Part shown: positions 52,967 to 63,360 of the stretch, in pieces
Numbering within the stretch: the first letter of the stretch is position 1
Layout: each line of letters starts with the position of its first letter
Origin: Haemophilus parainfluenzae
GTDB taxonomy: Bacteria > Pseudomonadota > Gammaproteobacteria > Enterobacterales > Pasteurellaceae
Assembly (NCBI RefSeq): GCF_036288925.1
Contig: NZ_CP127167.1
Coordinates: forward strand, 1,736,001 to 1,800,000
Direction of reading: 5' to 3'
DNA: 64,000 nucleotides
The notes under the pieces: generated by a model
Seen by the model: the letters and a program-made list of their open reading frames with translations, nothing else
Told to the model about the DNA's origin: nothing
The model's database searches: none
Translations under genes and position numbers: made by a program

Positions 52967-53920
52967 TTAATAACCTTGGTGATAAATCGACTCAAGTAAT
53001 TTCACACCTAATAAGGCAATATTGAAACGTTGCTCATCTGCAACCGTCCAAAATTCGATGCCATTTTCAACCGCACTTTGTTGGCTAATATGCAATTTTA
53101 CGCTGTCTTCACCATTTTCATTTTCACCGTTAATCACAGGCGTAATAAGGCTATCGTGTAATTCAACCAATTCGCTTTGTTGTGGCTGGTAATCAAATTC
53201 ATAATCTGAAAGTGCGGTCACTTTTTGTGCCATGCCGTAGAAGACTGGCACTTGAATTTGGTGGAAAATTACATTGCCTAACTGTGGAAAGATTTTTTGT
53301 AATTGCAGATTTAAATTTGCCGCTTGTTGTGGAAACACATCAAAGGCAAAACGAGTTTCACCTTCTTCTAATGGCATACCATTCAGTAAACGAGCGGTTT
53401 GTCCAGCAAGTTTATTCACGGTTTCACCATCCGTATAAGAAGCCGGTAAAAGTGACGTTGCAAAAACTTGAGTTAAATTTGTTTGTTGAACGATTGGTAA
53501 TAAAGATAAAGCTAATTGACTCACTTGCGGATCGGGCAAACTCACAATGTTACGTTGTCTTAACTCAGTCAGATTTTCTTCATTGATTGTAGGGACCACG
53601 ACGGGTACATCAGACAATGCAGCACAAATCCCTTTTAAATCAATCACCACACAGCCACTTTCTGCGGCTTGAGCTAATAAGGGGGCTTGGTCAATTTGGC
53701 CAGCGAAGAAAAGATAATTAATGCTATCCCACTCAATCTCATCGGTGGCTAATTGAGCAACGGCTTTATTGCGAAAACGTACTGCTTGCTCTTCTTCAAA
53801 AGGATAAATTTCTACAATTGAAACCTTGCCAACATCTAGCTCACTTTGTTCAAGGGCTTCGGCAATTTTTTCACATAGATCAAATTCTGCTGCAATAGCA
53901 ATATTTAGGCTTGCGTCCAT
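52967..53920 (-). CDS. usg: USG-1 protein, Asd-family paralogue
   Basis: A 317-residue protein resembling aspartate-semialdehyde dehydrogenase (starts MDASLNIAIAAEFDLCEKIA). The usual catalytic Cys context (N-C-T) is absent, with QVFATSLLPASY at the corresponding place, which marks the USG-1 subgroup of unknown function. PVFYGMAQKVTALS and the C-terminal GVKLLESIY are typical. In enterobacteria usg lies before truA. Here it precedes the purine permease gene and is divergent from ybaK. Confidence 0.85.
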   Translation of the reverse strand: MDASLNIAIAAEFDLCEKIAEALEQSELDVGKVSIVEIYPFEEEQAVRFRNKAVAQLATDEIEWDSINYLFFAGQIDQAPLLAQAAESGCVVIDLKGICAALSDVPVVVPTINEENLTELRQRNIVSLPDPQVSQLALSLLPIVQQTNLTQVFATSLLPASYTDGETVNKLAGQTARLLNGMPLEEGETRFAFDVFPQQAANLNLQLQKIFPQLGNVIFHQIQVPVFYGMAQKVTALSDYEFDYQPQQSELVELHDSLITPVINGENENGEDSVKLHISQQSAVENGIEFWTVADEQRFNIALLGVKLLESIYHQGY

Positions 53921-53996
53921 TTTTCTCTCCGCTGTAAAATGTTCTGAACCGATTCATTCTACAGAAAAAAGACTAATAAATACATAAGGAAATCAG

Positions 53997-54476
53997 ATGA
54001 CACCGGCAATTGATTTACTAAAGAAAAATAAAATTCCTTTTACTCTCCATACCTATGATCATGACCCTAACAATACGCATTTTGGCGATGAAGCCGCTGA
54101 AAAACTTGGGCTTGATCCGCACCAATCCTTTAAAACACTTTTAGTCGCTGAAAATGGTGATCAGAAAAAATTAGCGTGTTTTGTACTTTCCACGGCAAAT
54201 ATGTTGAGTTTAAAGAAAGCGGCAAAATCCATTGGTGTCAAAAAAGTGGAAATGGCCGATAAAGATGCGGCACAAAAAAGCACGGGATATTTAGTCGGTG
54301 GCATTAGTCCATTAGGTCAAAAGAAACGTGTAAAAACAGTGATAAATTCGACCGCACTTGAGTTTGATACGATTTTTGTTTCAGGTGGTAAACGCGGATT
54401 AAGCGTCGAATTGGCCCCACAAGATTTAGCTAAATTACTGAATGCCGAATTTGTCGATATCATTGACGAAGAATAG
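53997..54476 (+). CDS. ybaK: Cys-tRNA(Pro) deacylase YbaK
   Basis: A 159-residue editing enzyme that hydrolyses Cys wrongly attached to tRNA-Pro. It begins [20 protein letters not shown]. Conserved features include the Lys in HQSFKTLLV, the [11 protein letters not shown] loop and the C-terminal [18 protein letters not shown] 53997 has AAGGA upstream. The H. influenzae orthologue is the structurally characterised family member. It converges with fabA at a shared terminator. Confidence 0.95.
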   Translation: MTPAIDLLKKNKIPFTLHTYDHDPNNTHFGDEAAEKLGLDPHQSFKTLLVAENGDQKKLACFVLSTANMLSLKKAAKSIGVKKVEMADKDAAQKSTGYLVGGISPLGQKKRVKTVINSTALEFDTIFVSGGKRGLSVELAPQDLAKLLNAEFVDIIDEE

Positions 54477-54485
54477 GAAAAGAAA

Positions 54486-54515
54486 AGCCCGAGTAAATCG
54501 GGCTATCTTTTTTAT
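54486..54515. terminator. Terminator between convergent ybaK and fabA
   Basis: Stem AGCCCGA / TCGGGCT with a five-base loop; A-rich left flank and T-rich right flank serve both strands. Confidence 0.8.
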
Positions 54516-54534
54516 GATGTTGTGTTTATTTAAA

Positions 54535-55068
54535 TTAGAAACTTGATGTATCTTGGAATAAGCCAACTTTTAAATCAGTTGCAGTGTAGATAACACGACC
54601 ATCTACTTCCACTTCACCATCAGCCATTCCCATCACTAATTTGCGATTAATTACGCGTTTCATATTGATGCGATAAACCACTTTTTTCGCGCTTGGTAAG
54701 ATTTGTCCGGTAAATTTCACTTCACCAACGCCTAATGCACGGCCTTTACCTTTACCGCCTACCCAGCCAAGGAAGAAACCGACCAATTGCCACATCGCAT
54801 CTAAGCCTAAGCAGCCTGGCATGACTGGGTCACCAATGAAGTGACAACCAAAAAACGGTAAATCTGGATGAATATCTAATTCTGCTTCAATATACCCTTT
54901 ACCAAACGCACCACCGTCTTCGGTCATTTTTACAATACGATCCATCATCAACATCGTTGGTGCTGGAAGTTGCGGGCCTTCTTTACCAAATAATTCACCA
55001 CGCCCAGAAGCTAATAAATCTTCATAGGTATAGCTGCTTTTAATATTTGGTGTACAGGTGTTTTCCAT
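54535..55068 (-). CDS. fabA: 3-hydroxydecanoyl-ACP dehydratase/isomerase FabA
   Basis: A 177-residue cytosolic hot-dog enzyme that dehydrates and isomerises the C10 intermediate, the branch point for unsaturated fatty acids. Active-site His76 is in FFGCHFIGD and Asp90 in [10 protein letters not shown]. Length matches E. coli. ATG 55068 has AAGGAA upstream. A promoter and a FadR-like site lie upstream. Neighbouring Lon-like protease and matP genes are the standard enterobacterial/Pasteurellaceae arrangement. Confidence 0.97.
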   Translation of the reverse strand: MENTCTPNIKSSYTYEDLLASGRGELFGKEGPQLPAPTMLMMDRIVKMTEDGGAFGKGYIEAELDIHPDLPFFGCHFIGDPVMPGCLGLDAMWQLVGFFLGWVGGKGKGRALGVGEVKFTGQILPSAKKVVYRINMKRVINRKLVMGMADGEVEVDGRVIYTATDLKVGLFQDTSSF

Positions 55069-55120
55069 TTTTTATTTCCTTGTATACATAGTTTTACTTG
55101 GTTACAACCAATAAGTAAGG

Positions 55121-55185
55121 ATTTTATGGGGATTTATAAGAAATGTAAACAGCGAACACTTGTTAGCTCAACTTGTCGGATCAGT
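55121..55185 (-). promoter_or_regulatory. fabA promoter with a FadR-like site
   Basis: On the minus strand -35 TTTACA (55149-55144), 17 bp, -10 TAAAAT (55126-55121). Upstream, AACTTGTCGGATCAGT (plus-strand 55170-55185) resembles the FadR operator AACTGGTCNGACCAGTT in dyad form. In E. coli FadR activates fabA. The position, about 30 bases upstream of the -35 box, is compatible with activation, but the match is imperfect. Confidence 0.4.
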
Positions 55186-55201
55186 CAGTGAAATTAAGAT
55201 A

Positions 55202-55231
55202 AAAGAAAAGCGAACACAAGGCTCGCTTTTA
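55202..55231 (-). terminator. Terminator of the Lon-like protease gene
   Basis: Stem AAAAGCGA / TCGCTTTT with a nine-base loop and a T-rich run on the minus strand, just after the protease stop. Confidence 0.7.
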
Positions 55232-55237
55232 AGAAAA

Positions 55238-57040
55238 TTAAGATTTAAAGAAATCTAACCAGCTTTTTTTCGGCGTTTCCGAGCGGAAAGCAATTCGATT
55301 TTGAATTAAACGCGCAATAGGCTCTTTGCCCTTCGCATATTCTTCTTTCTCTTCCAATAAATCGCGGTCAAATAGGATTTTGGCTGTTTGATAAATATCT
55401 TCGACTTGATAGATAAAGAACTGCTCATTTTTCACCGCCTCAACCACTTCATCAGATAAACTTAATTGCTGAATTGTTGTTGCAGGAATAATCACCCCTT
55501 GTTTACCCGTCAAACCACGACGTTGGCAAATAGTGAAAAAGCCTTCAATTTTATCATTCACACCACCTACCGCATGCACCAAACCAAATTGGTCAATGGT
55601 ACCGGTAATGGCAATATTTTGTGGCAACGGCAAATCAGATAACGCACTGACCAATACGGAGAAAATAGCTAAAGACGCACTGTCACCATCAATTTCACCA
55701 TAAGACTGCTCAAATACTAAAGAAGCAGAAAATGGTAACTGTGATGGCAACTCTAAGATACTTGCCAAGCACGCTTCAGAAATCATCATGCCTTTTCCGT
55801 GGAGGTTGCCCGCTAATTCATTTTTACGCTCCACATCCACAACTTCACCATCACCAAACTGCACTAAGCAACTGATACGAGAAGGTTCACCGAAACAAAC
55901 GGGGGTACCAGGATATTCAATCACAGACAAGCCATTAATCTGCCCAACAATTTCGCCGTTGGTTTCCACATAAATTTGCTCATTGAGAATATCCGCATAA
56001 GTACGTTCACGTAAAAAACCGTGCTGTTCGTTCTTTTGTTTAAAAGCTTGTTCAAAATCAACCGCACTTAAGGTTTGTTTTTGTGACAACGTCGCGGAAT
56101 TAAGCAACATTTCTGTTATTTTTAACGGTGAAATGTTAATTAAAAAGCGATCTTCACTCTCACGCACCAATAACTGATAGAGTTTATTTAATGCGGTTAA
56201 ATCTAAATCGAGCTCATATTTTGAGGCTAATGCCAACACATAATTAGCCCAATTTTCTTGTGCTTTAGGTTGTGCAACAGAATAATAACTTTCAATTTCA
56301 GCATAATCAGCCAAGCTGTAAAGATCTTCTTCTAACTCACCTAAGGTCGCAATTTCAGTGCGATTGCCTAAAATCACCACTTTTAAATTAAGTGGATAAC
56401 TTGGAATATCACAAGGCAAGGTTTTAAATGGATGGGCTGAATACCAATCAAAAGTTTGCGTTTGTAAAATATGTTTTAAGCGTTGCCATAAATCAAATTG
56501 GCTTAGCATCGTTGCTGCACTTAAAATCAAAACGCCCCCATTGGCTTGATGCACTAAACCTGGTGTAAGCAAAATATCTTGCGAACTTGGGTGAACTCGC
56601 ACACTACCAAAAAGACTAAATTGATCGGCATGTAATGCCTTCAGTACATCACCTTGTGCAGCAAAATTATCAGCGAGAGATTGGGCAGGCTCAGTATAAA
56701 TACGAGGGAAAGAAAAAGAATCTCCCTGCTCAACTACATAATTCACCCCAAAAACTGACCGCTCTTTTGGCTGTTCTTGGCGAATAAGTTCCGCTAATAA
56801 ATCTGCATATTCTGCTTGATCATCGGCTTTTAAAACCAATAGAGAGCGACGAGGCTGTTTTAAAAATAAAGAAATCGCTTTTGTGGCATGTTTTTGTAAT
56901 GACCAAAAATCAGCCTTTTCAGCTGAAAGTTCAGTAATCGATAATTCTGGTTGTAAGGCTCGCCAATTTAAGGCTTGTTCCGAAGATGTTGAAGTCACGA
57001 CATATCTCGCTTTAATTAAATTGGCGGTATTATCGCACAC
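55238..57040 (-). CDS. ycbZ: Lon-like ATP-independent-type protease YcbZ
   Basis: A 600-residue protein with a degenerate AAA+ N-terminal half and a C-terminal Lon protease domain. The Ser-Lys dyad is in EIDGDSASLAIFS and GGVNDKIEGFF. LTPGLVHQANGGVLILSAAT is the Walker-B-like region. The start is GTG 57040 (AGGA upstream) or a second GTG at 56998; both lack ATG, so the first 14 residues are uncertain. It is upstream of fabA, as in E. coli, and divergent from matP. Confidence 0.88.
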   Translation of the reverse strand: MCDNTANLIKARYVVTSTSSEQALNWRALQPELSITELSAEKADFWSLQKHATKAISLFLKQPRRSLLVLKADDQAEYADLLAELIRQEQPKERSVFGVNYVVEQGDSFSFPRIYTEPAQSLADNFAAQGDVLKALHADQFSLFGSVRVHPSSQDILLTPGLVHQANGGVLILSAATMLSQFDLWQRLKHILQTQTFDWYSAHPFKTLPCDIPSYPLNLKVVILGNRTEIATLGELEEDLYSLADYAEIESYYSVAQPKAQENWANYVLALASKYELDLDLTALNKLYQLLVRESEDRFLINISPLKITEMLLNSATLSQKQTLSAVDFEQAFKQKNEQHGFLRERTYADILNEQIYVETNGEIVGQINGLSVIEYPGTPVCFGEPSRISCLVQFGDGEVVDVERKNELAGNLHGKGMMISEACLASILELPSQLPFSASLVFEQSYGEIDGDSASLAIFSVLVSALSDLPLPQNIAITGTIDQFGLVHAVGGVNDKIEGFFTICQRRGLTGKQGVIIPATTIQQLSLSDEVVEAVKNEQFFIYQVEDIYQTAKILFDRDLLEEKEEYAKGKEPIARLIQNRIAFRSETPKKSWLDFFKS

Positions 57041-57142
57041 TTCATCCTAAGTGAAAATCCGTTATAAAAATCTACTGGAAAATTTTGTTTAAAGCGCGTA
57101 TATTTATGAGGTTACCACGTCACTAAAAAGCATAATAAAACG

Positions 57143-57592
57143 ATGAAATATCAGAAATTAGAAAACCAAGAAGCAAACTGGAAATGGATTTATCTCATTC
57201 GCAAATATCGCGAAGGGGAAAAAATTACCCGTTATGAAGAAAAAAGCTTAGAAGAAAGCAAAGTTCAAGAATTAATAGAATGTCAGAATTATCCTGAAAA
57301 AATAGAGGAATGGATTAAAAATCACCTTTCTCTTGATTTACCTATTAAACTTGACCAGGCTATTCGTGCAAGACGTAAACGCTTTTTTAATGCTGAAAAA
57401 CAATCAACGAAGAAAAAATCTATTGATTTAGAATATGGTGTTTGGCTTCGTTTATCTAAATATTCACGCAAAATGAAAATGACACTTTCTGAAACTATCA
57501 CTTATATGATTGATGAACGTGAAAGCAAAGCATTATATGAAAGCCAAATGACGGCAATGAAAGCCGGTTTAAAAAATTTGCTCAATAAATAA
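57143..57592 (+). CDS. matP: Macrodomain Ter protein MatP
   Basis: A 149-residue DNA-binding protein that organises the terminus region by binding matS sites and links it to the divisome. It begins MKYQKLENQEANWKWIYLIR. The central ribbon-helix-helix includes KSIDLEYGVWLRLSKYSRKM, and the C-terminus is a coiled coil (MTAMKAGLKNLLNK). ATG 57143 has no strong Shine-Dalgarno sequence. Divergent from the Lon-like gene, as in enterobacteria. Presence here suggests but does not show that the window is near the terminus. Confidence 0.95.
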   Translation: MKYQKLENQEANWKWIYLIRKYREGEKITRYEEKSLEESKVQELIECQNYPEKIEEWIKNHLSLDLPIKLDQAIRARRKRFFNAEKQSTKKKSIDLEYGVWLRLSKYSRKMKMTLSETITYMIDERESKALYESQMTAMKAGLKNLLNK

Positions 57593-57600
57593 GATGAAAA

Positions 57601-57628
57601 AAAGCCAAAGTCGAAACCTTGGCTTTTG
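57601..57628 (+). terminator. Terminator after matP
   Basis: Stem AAAGCCAA / TTGGCTTT with a ten-base loop and a short T run. Confidence 0.65.
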
Positions 57629-57672
57629 ATTATGCTAAATAGAGAAAATTTTGAAACGTTTTAGCGTTCCAT

Positions 57673-57882
57673 CTATTCCACAATCGGAATAATTTTTGTA
57701 GCGTGAGATCCTTTGTCGCCGTGAATCACCTCAAACTGCACACGCTGCCCTGCTTTCAATGAACGGTAACCATCCATCTCAATCGCTGAATAATGTGCAA
57801 AGATGTCTGTATCCACGCCTTCTGCAGAAATAAACCCAAATCCTTTTGCGTTGTTAAACCATTTTACTACACCAATTTCCAT
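57673..57882 (-). CDS. cspD: Cold-shock-like protein CspD
   Basis: A 69-residue OB-fold nucleic-acid-binding protein. RNP1 is KGFGFI and RNP2 is DIFAHY. The N-terminus MEIGVVKWFNNAKGFGFISA is the CspD form, slightly different from CspA. In E. coli CspD inhibits replication in stationary phase. ATG 57882 has an AGAGG-like site upstream. The 146 bases between it and yoaH hold no further gene that I can see. Confidence 0.92.
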   Translation of the reverse strand: MEIGVVKWFNNAKGFGFISAEGVDTDIFAHYSAIEMDGYRSLKAGQRVQFEVIHGDKGSHATKIIPIVE

Positions 57883-58028
57883 AGTAGACCTCTATAGGCT
57901 TCGCCATTAATACCTAAAAACAATAAGACTCATGCCTTATCACCTAAATTAGAAATATATTCAAACATTTTATTTTTTTATGCAACAAGGAAACTTAAAA
58001 AATGATACATTGATCACAAAAATTTTAT

Positions 58029-58193
58029 TTATTTACTCTCAGAAATCGATTTCTCATCTTTTTGATGAATTTCACGTAATGCTTTTGCCACAATTTGAAT
58101 GGCTTCGCCGCTACTCATTCCTTGTGCCATTAATTCCTGAATTTGTTCTACGGCTTTTTGTTGTTGTTCATGGGTTAAATTAATGTCTAACAT
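58029..58193 (-). CDS. yoaH: YoaH family protein (UPF0181)
   Basis: A 54-residue protein starting [20 protein letters not shown] and containing [20 protein letters not shown], which matches the UPF0181/YoaH family including the small H. influenzae gene. ATG 58193 follows GAGAAG. It lies 12 bases after the truC stop in the same direction, so it ends the yqcC-truC-yoaH unit. Function is unknown. Confidence 0.85.
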   Translation of the reverse strand: MLDINLTHEQQQKAVEQIQELMAQGMSSGEAIQIVAKALREIHQKDEKSISESK

Positions 58194-58205
58194 GATTTCT
58201 TCTCG

Positions 58206-58922
58206 TTAAATTGACCAATTAAATAATTCCATCACACGCTTCCATTGTTCATCTATACCAGCCTTAATTTCTATTTTGGTAAAATGAATAGGATGCTCAA
58301 AAATAAGTGTATCTGCGTGTAAAAATAAACGCTGACAGCCAGAATATTCTGTTAAAGCACGATTTTGATGTAAATCACCATATTGTGTATCACCTAAAAT
58401 AGGGTGAAAGATATGCTTCATGTGACGTCGTAACTGGTGTTTTCTGCCCGTTTGAGGAACTAACCTCACCAATGAATATCTCGCGGTTTGATAACGCCCT
58501 ACCGCATAAGACATTTCCACAATTTTTAAGCCTTCATAATCCGTCACCGCCTCTTGAGGCGCTTTATCTTCTTGCGCAAATTTATCCGCAATCTTATCTA
58601 ATTGGATTTTAAGGGGATAATCAATCCGTCCTTCCCCTTGCAAATACCCTCGCACAATCGCTAAATAAGATTTTTGCACCGTTTTCTGTTCAAATTGCTG
58701 ACACATTAAATTTGCTATTTCACTATTTAAGGCAAATAGCAATACACCTGATGTAGGGCGATCTAATCGATGAATAGGAAAAACATGCTGCCCGATTTGA
58801 TCGCGCAAGGTTTGCATCACAAATTGCGTTTCATGCGTATCAAGCCAACTACGATGCACCAACATGCCTGCTGGTTTATTGACGACGACAAGATATTCAT
58901 CTTGGTATAAAATTTCTAACAT
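58206..58922 (-). CDS. truC: tRNA pseudouridine(65) synthase TruC
   Basis: A 238-residue RluA-family enzyme that makes pseudouridine 65 in tRNA-Ile and tRNA-Asp. Catalytic Asp is in PIHRLDRPTSGV near residue 54. LVPQTGRKHQLRRHM and GDTQYGD are family motifs. Its ATG 58922 directly abuts the yqcC stop at 58923, so the two are co-translated, as in E. coli. Confidence 0.93.
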   Translation of the reverse strand: MLEILYQDEYLVVVNKPAGMLVHRSWLDTHETQFVMQTLRDQIGQHVFPIHRLDRPTSGVLLFALNSEIANLMCQQFEQKTVQKSYLAIVRGYLQGEGRIDYPLKIQLDKIADKFAQEDKAPQEAVTDYEGLKIVEMSYAVGRYQTARYSLVRLVPQTGRKHQLRRHMKHIFHPILGDTQYGDLHQNRALTEYSGCQRLFLHADTLIFEHPIHFTKIEIKAGIDEQWKRVMELFNWSI

Positions 58923-59243
58923 TTATTGATTTTGTAATAAGGCTTCTAATTCACGTAGCGGGGTTAATAATTCAACTAAAAAATCTTCTTCTGCTTCTTT
59001 AAATGCTTCCTCTAAATAAGGAGATACCGCAATTTGTGAAGGTAAATCTGCCCCGCTTTCAAGTAAGGCGAACATTCTTGGGATGAAAATCCATTGCAAC
59101 CATTCTTCTGGTGACATGGTATCAATAGCAAAAGGCTCCTGGCTTAAAAAAGCGTCTTGTGGAGGCGGAACCGCTTGCCATAAATCAAGCTTTTGCATGG
59201 CAAGCTGTAATTGTTGAAGATGAAGTTTTGTTTGATTACGCAT
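58923..59243 (-). CDS. yqcC: YqcC family protein
   Basis: A 106-residue protein of the YqcC-like (DUF446) family, starting MRNQTKLHLQQLQLAMQKLD with MSPEEWLQWIFIPRMFALLE in the middle. It is helical, cytosolic and of unknown function. It is paired with truC as in E. coli. Confidence 0.9.
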   Translation of the reverse strand: MRNQTKLHLQQLQLAMQKLDLWQAVPPPQDAFLSQEPFAIDTMSPEEWLQWIFIPRMFALLESGADLPSQIAVSPYLEEAFKEAEEDFLVELLTPLRELEALLQNQ

Positions 59244-59313
59244 AATTTTTCCTATTTATAAATGAGCGGCGTATTCTACGAGCATCAATTAACGCTGTAA
59301 AGTGCGGTCTGTT

Positions 59314-59583
59314 TTAACGGTGAATAATAGAAAAGTCAGGATAGTGTTTATTTTCAATATTATCCTCTAAGACTCGTTCTACACTTGCAGTTCTTGGACC
59401 GACTTTTAACCAATTATAAAAATCCTGTAGTTGGCCATCATTACCTTCGGCTACGATTTCCACGCTCCCATCTGCACAATTTCTGACGGTGCCTTTAATG
59501 CCAATTTTCTCTGCCTCCTTCCAAGTAAAATAGCGAAATCCTACCCCTTGAACTCGCCCATATACAACAAATCGTTTTGCCAT
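59314..59583 (-). CDS. yccX: Acylphosphatase
   Basis: An 89-residue acylphosphatase, hydrolysing carboxyl-phosphate bonds. The signature GRVQGVGFRYFTW holds catalytic Arg, and GTVRNCADGSVEIVAEG holds the catalytic Asn. ATG 59583 follows AGGAG. Divergent from yccT. Single-gene unit. Confidence 0.93.
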   Translation of the reverse strand: MAKRFVVYGRVQGVGFRYFTWKEAEKIGIKGTVRNCADGSVEIVAEGNDGQLQDFYNWLKVGPRTASVERVLEDNIENKHYPDFSIIHR

Positions 59584-59704
59584 GATTTACTCCTTTATTA
59601 CAAAAACTTTTTAAAAATTAACCGCACTTTCCTATTCCCATTTTTTTAAATTTAGCATAGCATTACAACTATCTAATTTCATTCAAAAAATAAAAGGAGT
59701 AATT

Positions 59705-60361
59705 ATGAAATTATGTAAGTTTGCTTTAGGCGTTGTCGCACTTGCTGTCAGTATGAGTAGCTTAGCTGGCATGGTAACCAGTTCATCAAACCTTGAATTT
59801 CTTGCAATCAACGGCCAAAAAGCCAGCAAATCTCTTCTAAAAGAAAAAAAATCATTCAATGCTGATACGAACCAAACACAACAAGTTGTTGTTCGTTTAG
59901 GCGAAATCGTAGGATCAGGCTCTAGCCAAGCGCTTTTTGAATCTAATCCTATTATTGTGACCTTCAAAGGTACGGCTGATGATGTTGTGGTATTTGCCGA
60001 AAAAATTCGCTCTCAAGAAGAGGGTGAAAAATTTAATAAACAACCACAAATTACCGTTAAAACAAAATCAGGTAATGTAATTGATGCTAAAATCGACACC
60101 TTAAAACAAGAAGGTTTATTCCCCGCTGCGAATATTGTTAACGATTTAGCTGAATATAATGCCTCAAATGCGCCAGCGGCAGTTTCTGCTTTAGCTGTTC
60201 CTGCAGTTGGAATGATGCCCATTGTGTCAGGAAAAACAATGAAAGGCAAAGTGGTTGTACAAGGTGAAAACATTGCTGAACAACAATTACAATACTGGTT
60301 CCAACAAGCCGATAAAGAAACCCAAACTCGTTTCTTAAACTGGGCGAAAAAACAAAAATAA
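59705..60361 (+). CDS. yccT: YccT/CsgI-like periplasmic protein (UPF0319)
   Basis: A 218-residue exported protein (DUF2057). A signal peptide MKLCKFALGVVALAVSMSSL ends SLAG. NLEFLAINGQKASKSLL and QQVVVRLGEIVGSGSSQALF are typical of the family. In E. coli YccT (CsgI) inhibits curli assembly in the periplasm; Haemophilus has no curli here, so the target is unknown. ATG 59705 has AGGAG upstream. Confidence 0.85.
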   Translation: MKLCKFALGVVALAVSMSSLAGMVTSSSNLEFLAINGQKASKSLLKEKKSFNADTNQTQQVVVRLGEIVGSGSSQALFESNPIIVTFKGTADDVVVFAEKIRSQEEGEKFNKQPQITVKTKSGNVIDAKIDTLKQEGLFPAANIVNDLAEYNASNAPAAVSALAVPAVGMMPIVSGKTMKGKVVVQGENIAEQQLQYWFQQADKETQTRFLNWAKKQK

Positions 60362-60455
60362 GCGTTTTTAACCATACGTTAGAAAAAAGAAGTGGGCCTT
60401 CCTCTCACTTCTTTTCTATTTAATACTTAACGACGAAATATTCGAGGATATCAAT

Positions 60456-62609
60456 ATGAATCAATGGCTTAATGCAAAAGTAATCGCTTCAATACCTATT
60501 TTTATTGCAGTGAATATAGCCGCATTTGGTGTTTGGTTATTTGATATTTCTACGCAATCCATGCCCTTAATTTTAGGCATTATTGCTGGCGGTTTAGTGG
60601 ATTTAGATAATCGCCTCACTGGACGATTAAAAAATATCTTTTACACATTAATTGCCTTTTCTATTTCAACCTTCATCGTTCAGCTTAATATTGGTCAACC
60701 TATCCAATATGTATTGTTGATGACCATCATCACCTTTTTATTTACGATGGTTGGCGCTGTAGGTGAACGTTATCGTACTATTGCTTTTGGTACGCTAGTG
60801 GTTGCTATTTATACGACGCTCACTTATATACCAGATAATTCTTCAAGTTGGTTTATCAATCCAGTAATGATTTTATTAGGCACTTTGCTCTACAGTATTG
60901 TGACCATTATCGTCTATCTCTTTTTCCCAAACCGTCCTGTACAAGAAAGTGTCGCAAAAGCTTTTTGTGCATTAGGTAATTATTTAGATGCCAAATCAGA
61001 ATTTTTTGATCCTGATGAAATTGATGAAATTGAGAAAAAACATCTTAACTTTGCGATGAAAAATACCAATGTGGTAGATGCCTTCAATCAAGCAAGAACA
61101 GCGCTTTTCTACCGTATTCGTGGACAACATCGCCATGCTCGTACACAACGTATGCTCCGCTATTATTTTGCTGCGCAAGACATTCATGAGCGTGCCAATT
61201 CGACACATTTTGATTATCGACAAATTGCGGAACAGCTCAAAAATACAGATTTAATTTTCCGTATTCAGCGCTTGCTCGAATTACAAGCACAAGCCTGTCA
61301 TGATATTACGGCTTGTCTGCGTCAAAATACGCCTTATCACTATAATATTCGCGTAGAAAAAGCGTTAATGGGTACAATTCAATCCCTTGAGCTTTATAGT
61401 AAAGAACACACCAATCAAAACAATGTTTTGCTTGCCCTTCAAACACTGATTGATAACCTGCAAAGCATTAACTGGCAATTACGTCAGCTCGAACAAGAAA
61501 GCAATGAAAATGAGCAAACTGCACAAATTCATACCGAACAAATTACAGGATTAAAAAATATTCTTTCTGTTATTGGAAGCAATTTCACTTTTGAGTCACC
61601 GCTTTTCCGCCATGCTGTGCGTTTGTCTATCGTGGTGTTTTTATGTTGCGCTATTGTTGAATTCTTCCAATTTAATTTGGGTTACTGGATTTTGCTTACA
61701 GCGGTCTTTGTTTGTCAACCAAACTATTCCGCAACCAAAGTGCGGTTACGTCAGCGTATTATTGGGACGATTTTAGGGGTAATTATTGGCTCCTTATTGC
61801 CCTATCTCAACCCCACATTAGAGATGAAACTGGGTTTAATGGTGGTCACCAGTACGCTGTTTTTCTTCTTCCGCAGTAATAATTACAGTTTCTCAACGTT
61901 CTTTATTACCTTACAGGTATTGATCAGTTTCGATGTGATGGGATTTGACACACAATCGGCGCTCTTCCCTCGCCTCATTGATACAGTCTTAGGTTCAGCC
62001 ATTGCATGGTTTGCGGTTTCTTATTTATGGCCGGATTGGAAATATCTGCAACTCGATAAAGTGAGTCGCCGAGCGATGCAAAGTGATGCGCAGTATTTCT
62101 TACACATTATTAGCCAACTGCAATTTGGTAAAAGCGATAATTTAAAATACCGTATTGCACGCCGTAACGCTCATCAATATGCGGCAGCATTAAGCACAAC
62201 GCTTTCCAATATGAATAATGAGCCGAAGAAATATCAGGCCTATTTGCAGGAAGGTTTTGACTTGTTAAAAATGAATTATTCCCTATTAAGCTATATTTCT
62301 GCTTTAGGGGCATATCGCAATAAAATGGCGCAATTACAACAAACTACCGAGTTTTTGTCAGACTTTTATCCTATTGCGAAAAAGGTTTTATATACACTGG
62401 AAAATATCGAAAAACTTCGTCCTGAAATTTTTGAAAAGCTCCAAAATAGTATTGAACAAAGCCTTAAAAAAATTCAGTGGGATGAAACCCAAGCCAAAAA
62501 CAATGCGGTCTTTGCTTTGCCATACCAGCAACTTAATTTGATTTCTCAATTGCTACCTCAGCTATATCGCTATTTCCAACATAGCCAGGTAGAACCAATG
62601 AACAAATAA
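60456..62609 (+). CDS. yccS: YccS-family inner-membrane protein
   Basis: A 717-residue membrane protein of the YccS/YhfK family (related to FUSC aromatic-acid exporters). Two sets of about five to six helices occur at residues 10-160 and 385-520, separated by a long cytoplasmic helical region, with a second soluble domain at the end. LGYWILLTAVFVCQPNYSAT and RQRIIGTILGVIIG are FUSC-like motifs. Substrate unknown. ATG 60456 has GAGGA upstream. It stands between yccT and rsxA. Confidence 0.9.
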   Translation: MNQWLNAKVIASIPIFIAVNIAAFGVWLFDISTQSMPLILGIIAGGLVDLDNRLTGRLKNIFYTLIAFSISTFIVQLNIGQPIQYVLLMTIITFLFTMVGAVGERYRTIAFGTLVVAIYTTLTYIPDNSSSWFINPVMILLGTLLYSIVTIIVYLFFPNRPVQESVAKAFCALGNYLDAKSEFFDPDEIDEIEKKHLNFAMKNTNVVDAFNQARTALFYRIRGQHRHARTQRMLRYYFAAQDIHERANSTHFDYRQIAEQLKNTDLIFRIQRLLELQAQACHDITACLRQNTPYHYNIRVEKALMGTIQSLELYSKEHTNQNNVLLALQTLIDNLQSINWQLRQLEQESNENEQTAQIHTEQITGLKNILSVIGSNFTFESPLFRHAVRLSIVVFLCCAIVEFFQFNLGYWILLTAVFVCQPNYSATKVRLRQRIIGTILGVIIGSLLPYLNPTLEMKLGLMVVTSTLFFFFRSNNYSFSTFFITLQVLISFDVMGFDTQSALFPRLIDTVLGSAIAWFAVSYLWPDWKYLQLDKVSRRAMQSDAQYFLHIISQLQFGKSDNLKYRIARRNAHQYAAALSTTLSNMNNEPKKYQAYLQEGFDLLKMNYSLLSYISALGAYRNKMAQLQQTTEFLSDFYPIAKKVLYTLENIEKLRPEIFEKLQNSIEQSLKKIQWDETQAKNNAVFALPYQQLNLISQLLPQLYRYFQHSQVEPMNK

Positions 62610-62668
62610 AAAACAAAGGAAAAACTGACCGCACTACCCCGAATTTTTTATTGTTCTCAAGGCGATAA

Positions 62669-63359
<691 letters not shown>

Positions 63360-63360
<1 letters not shown>
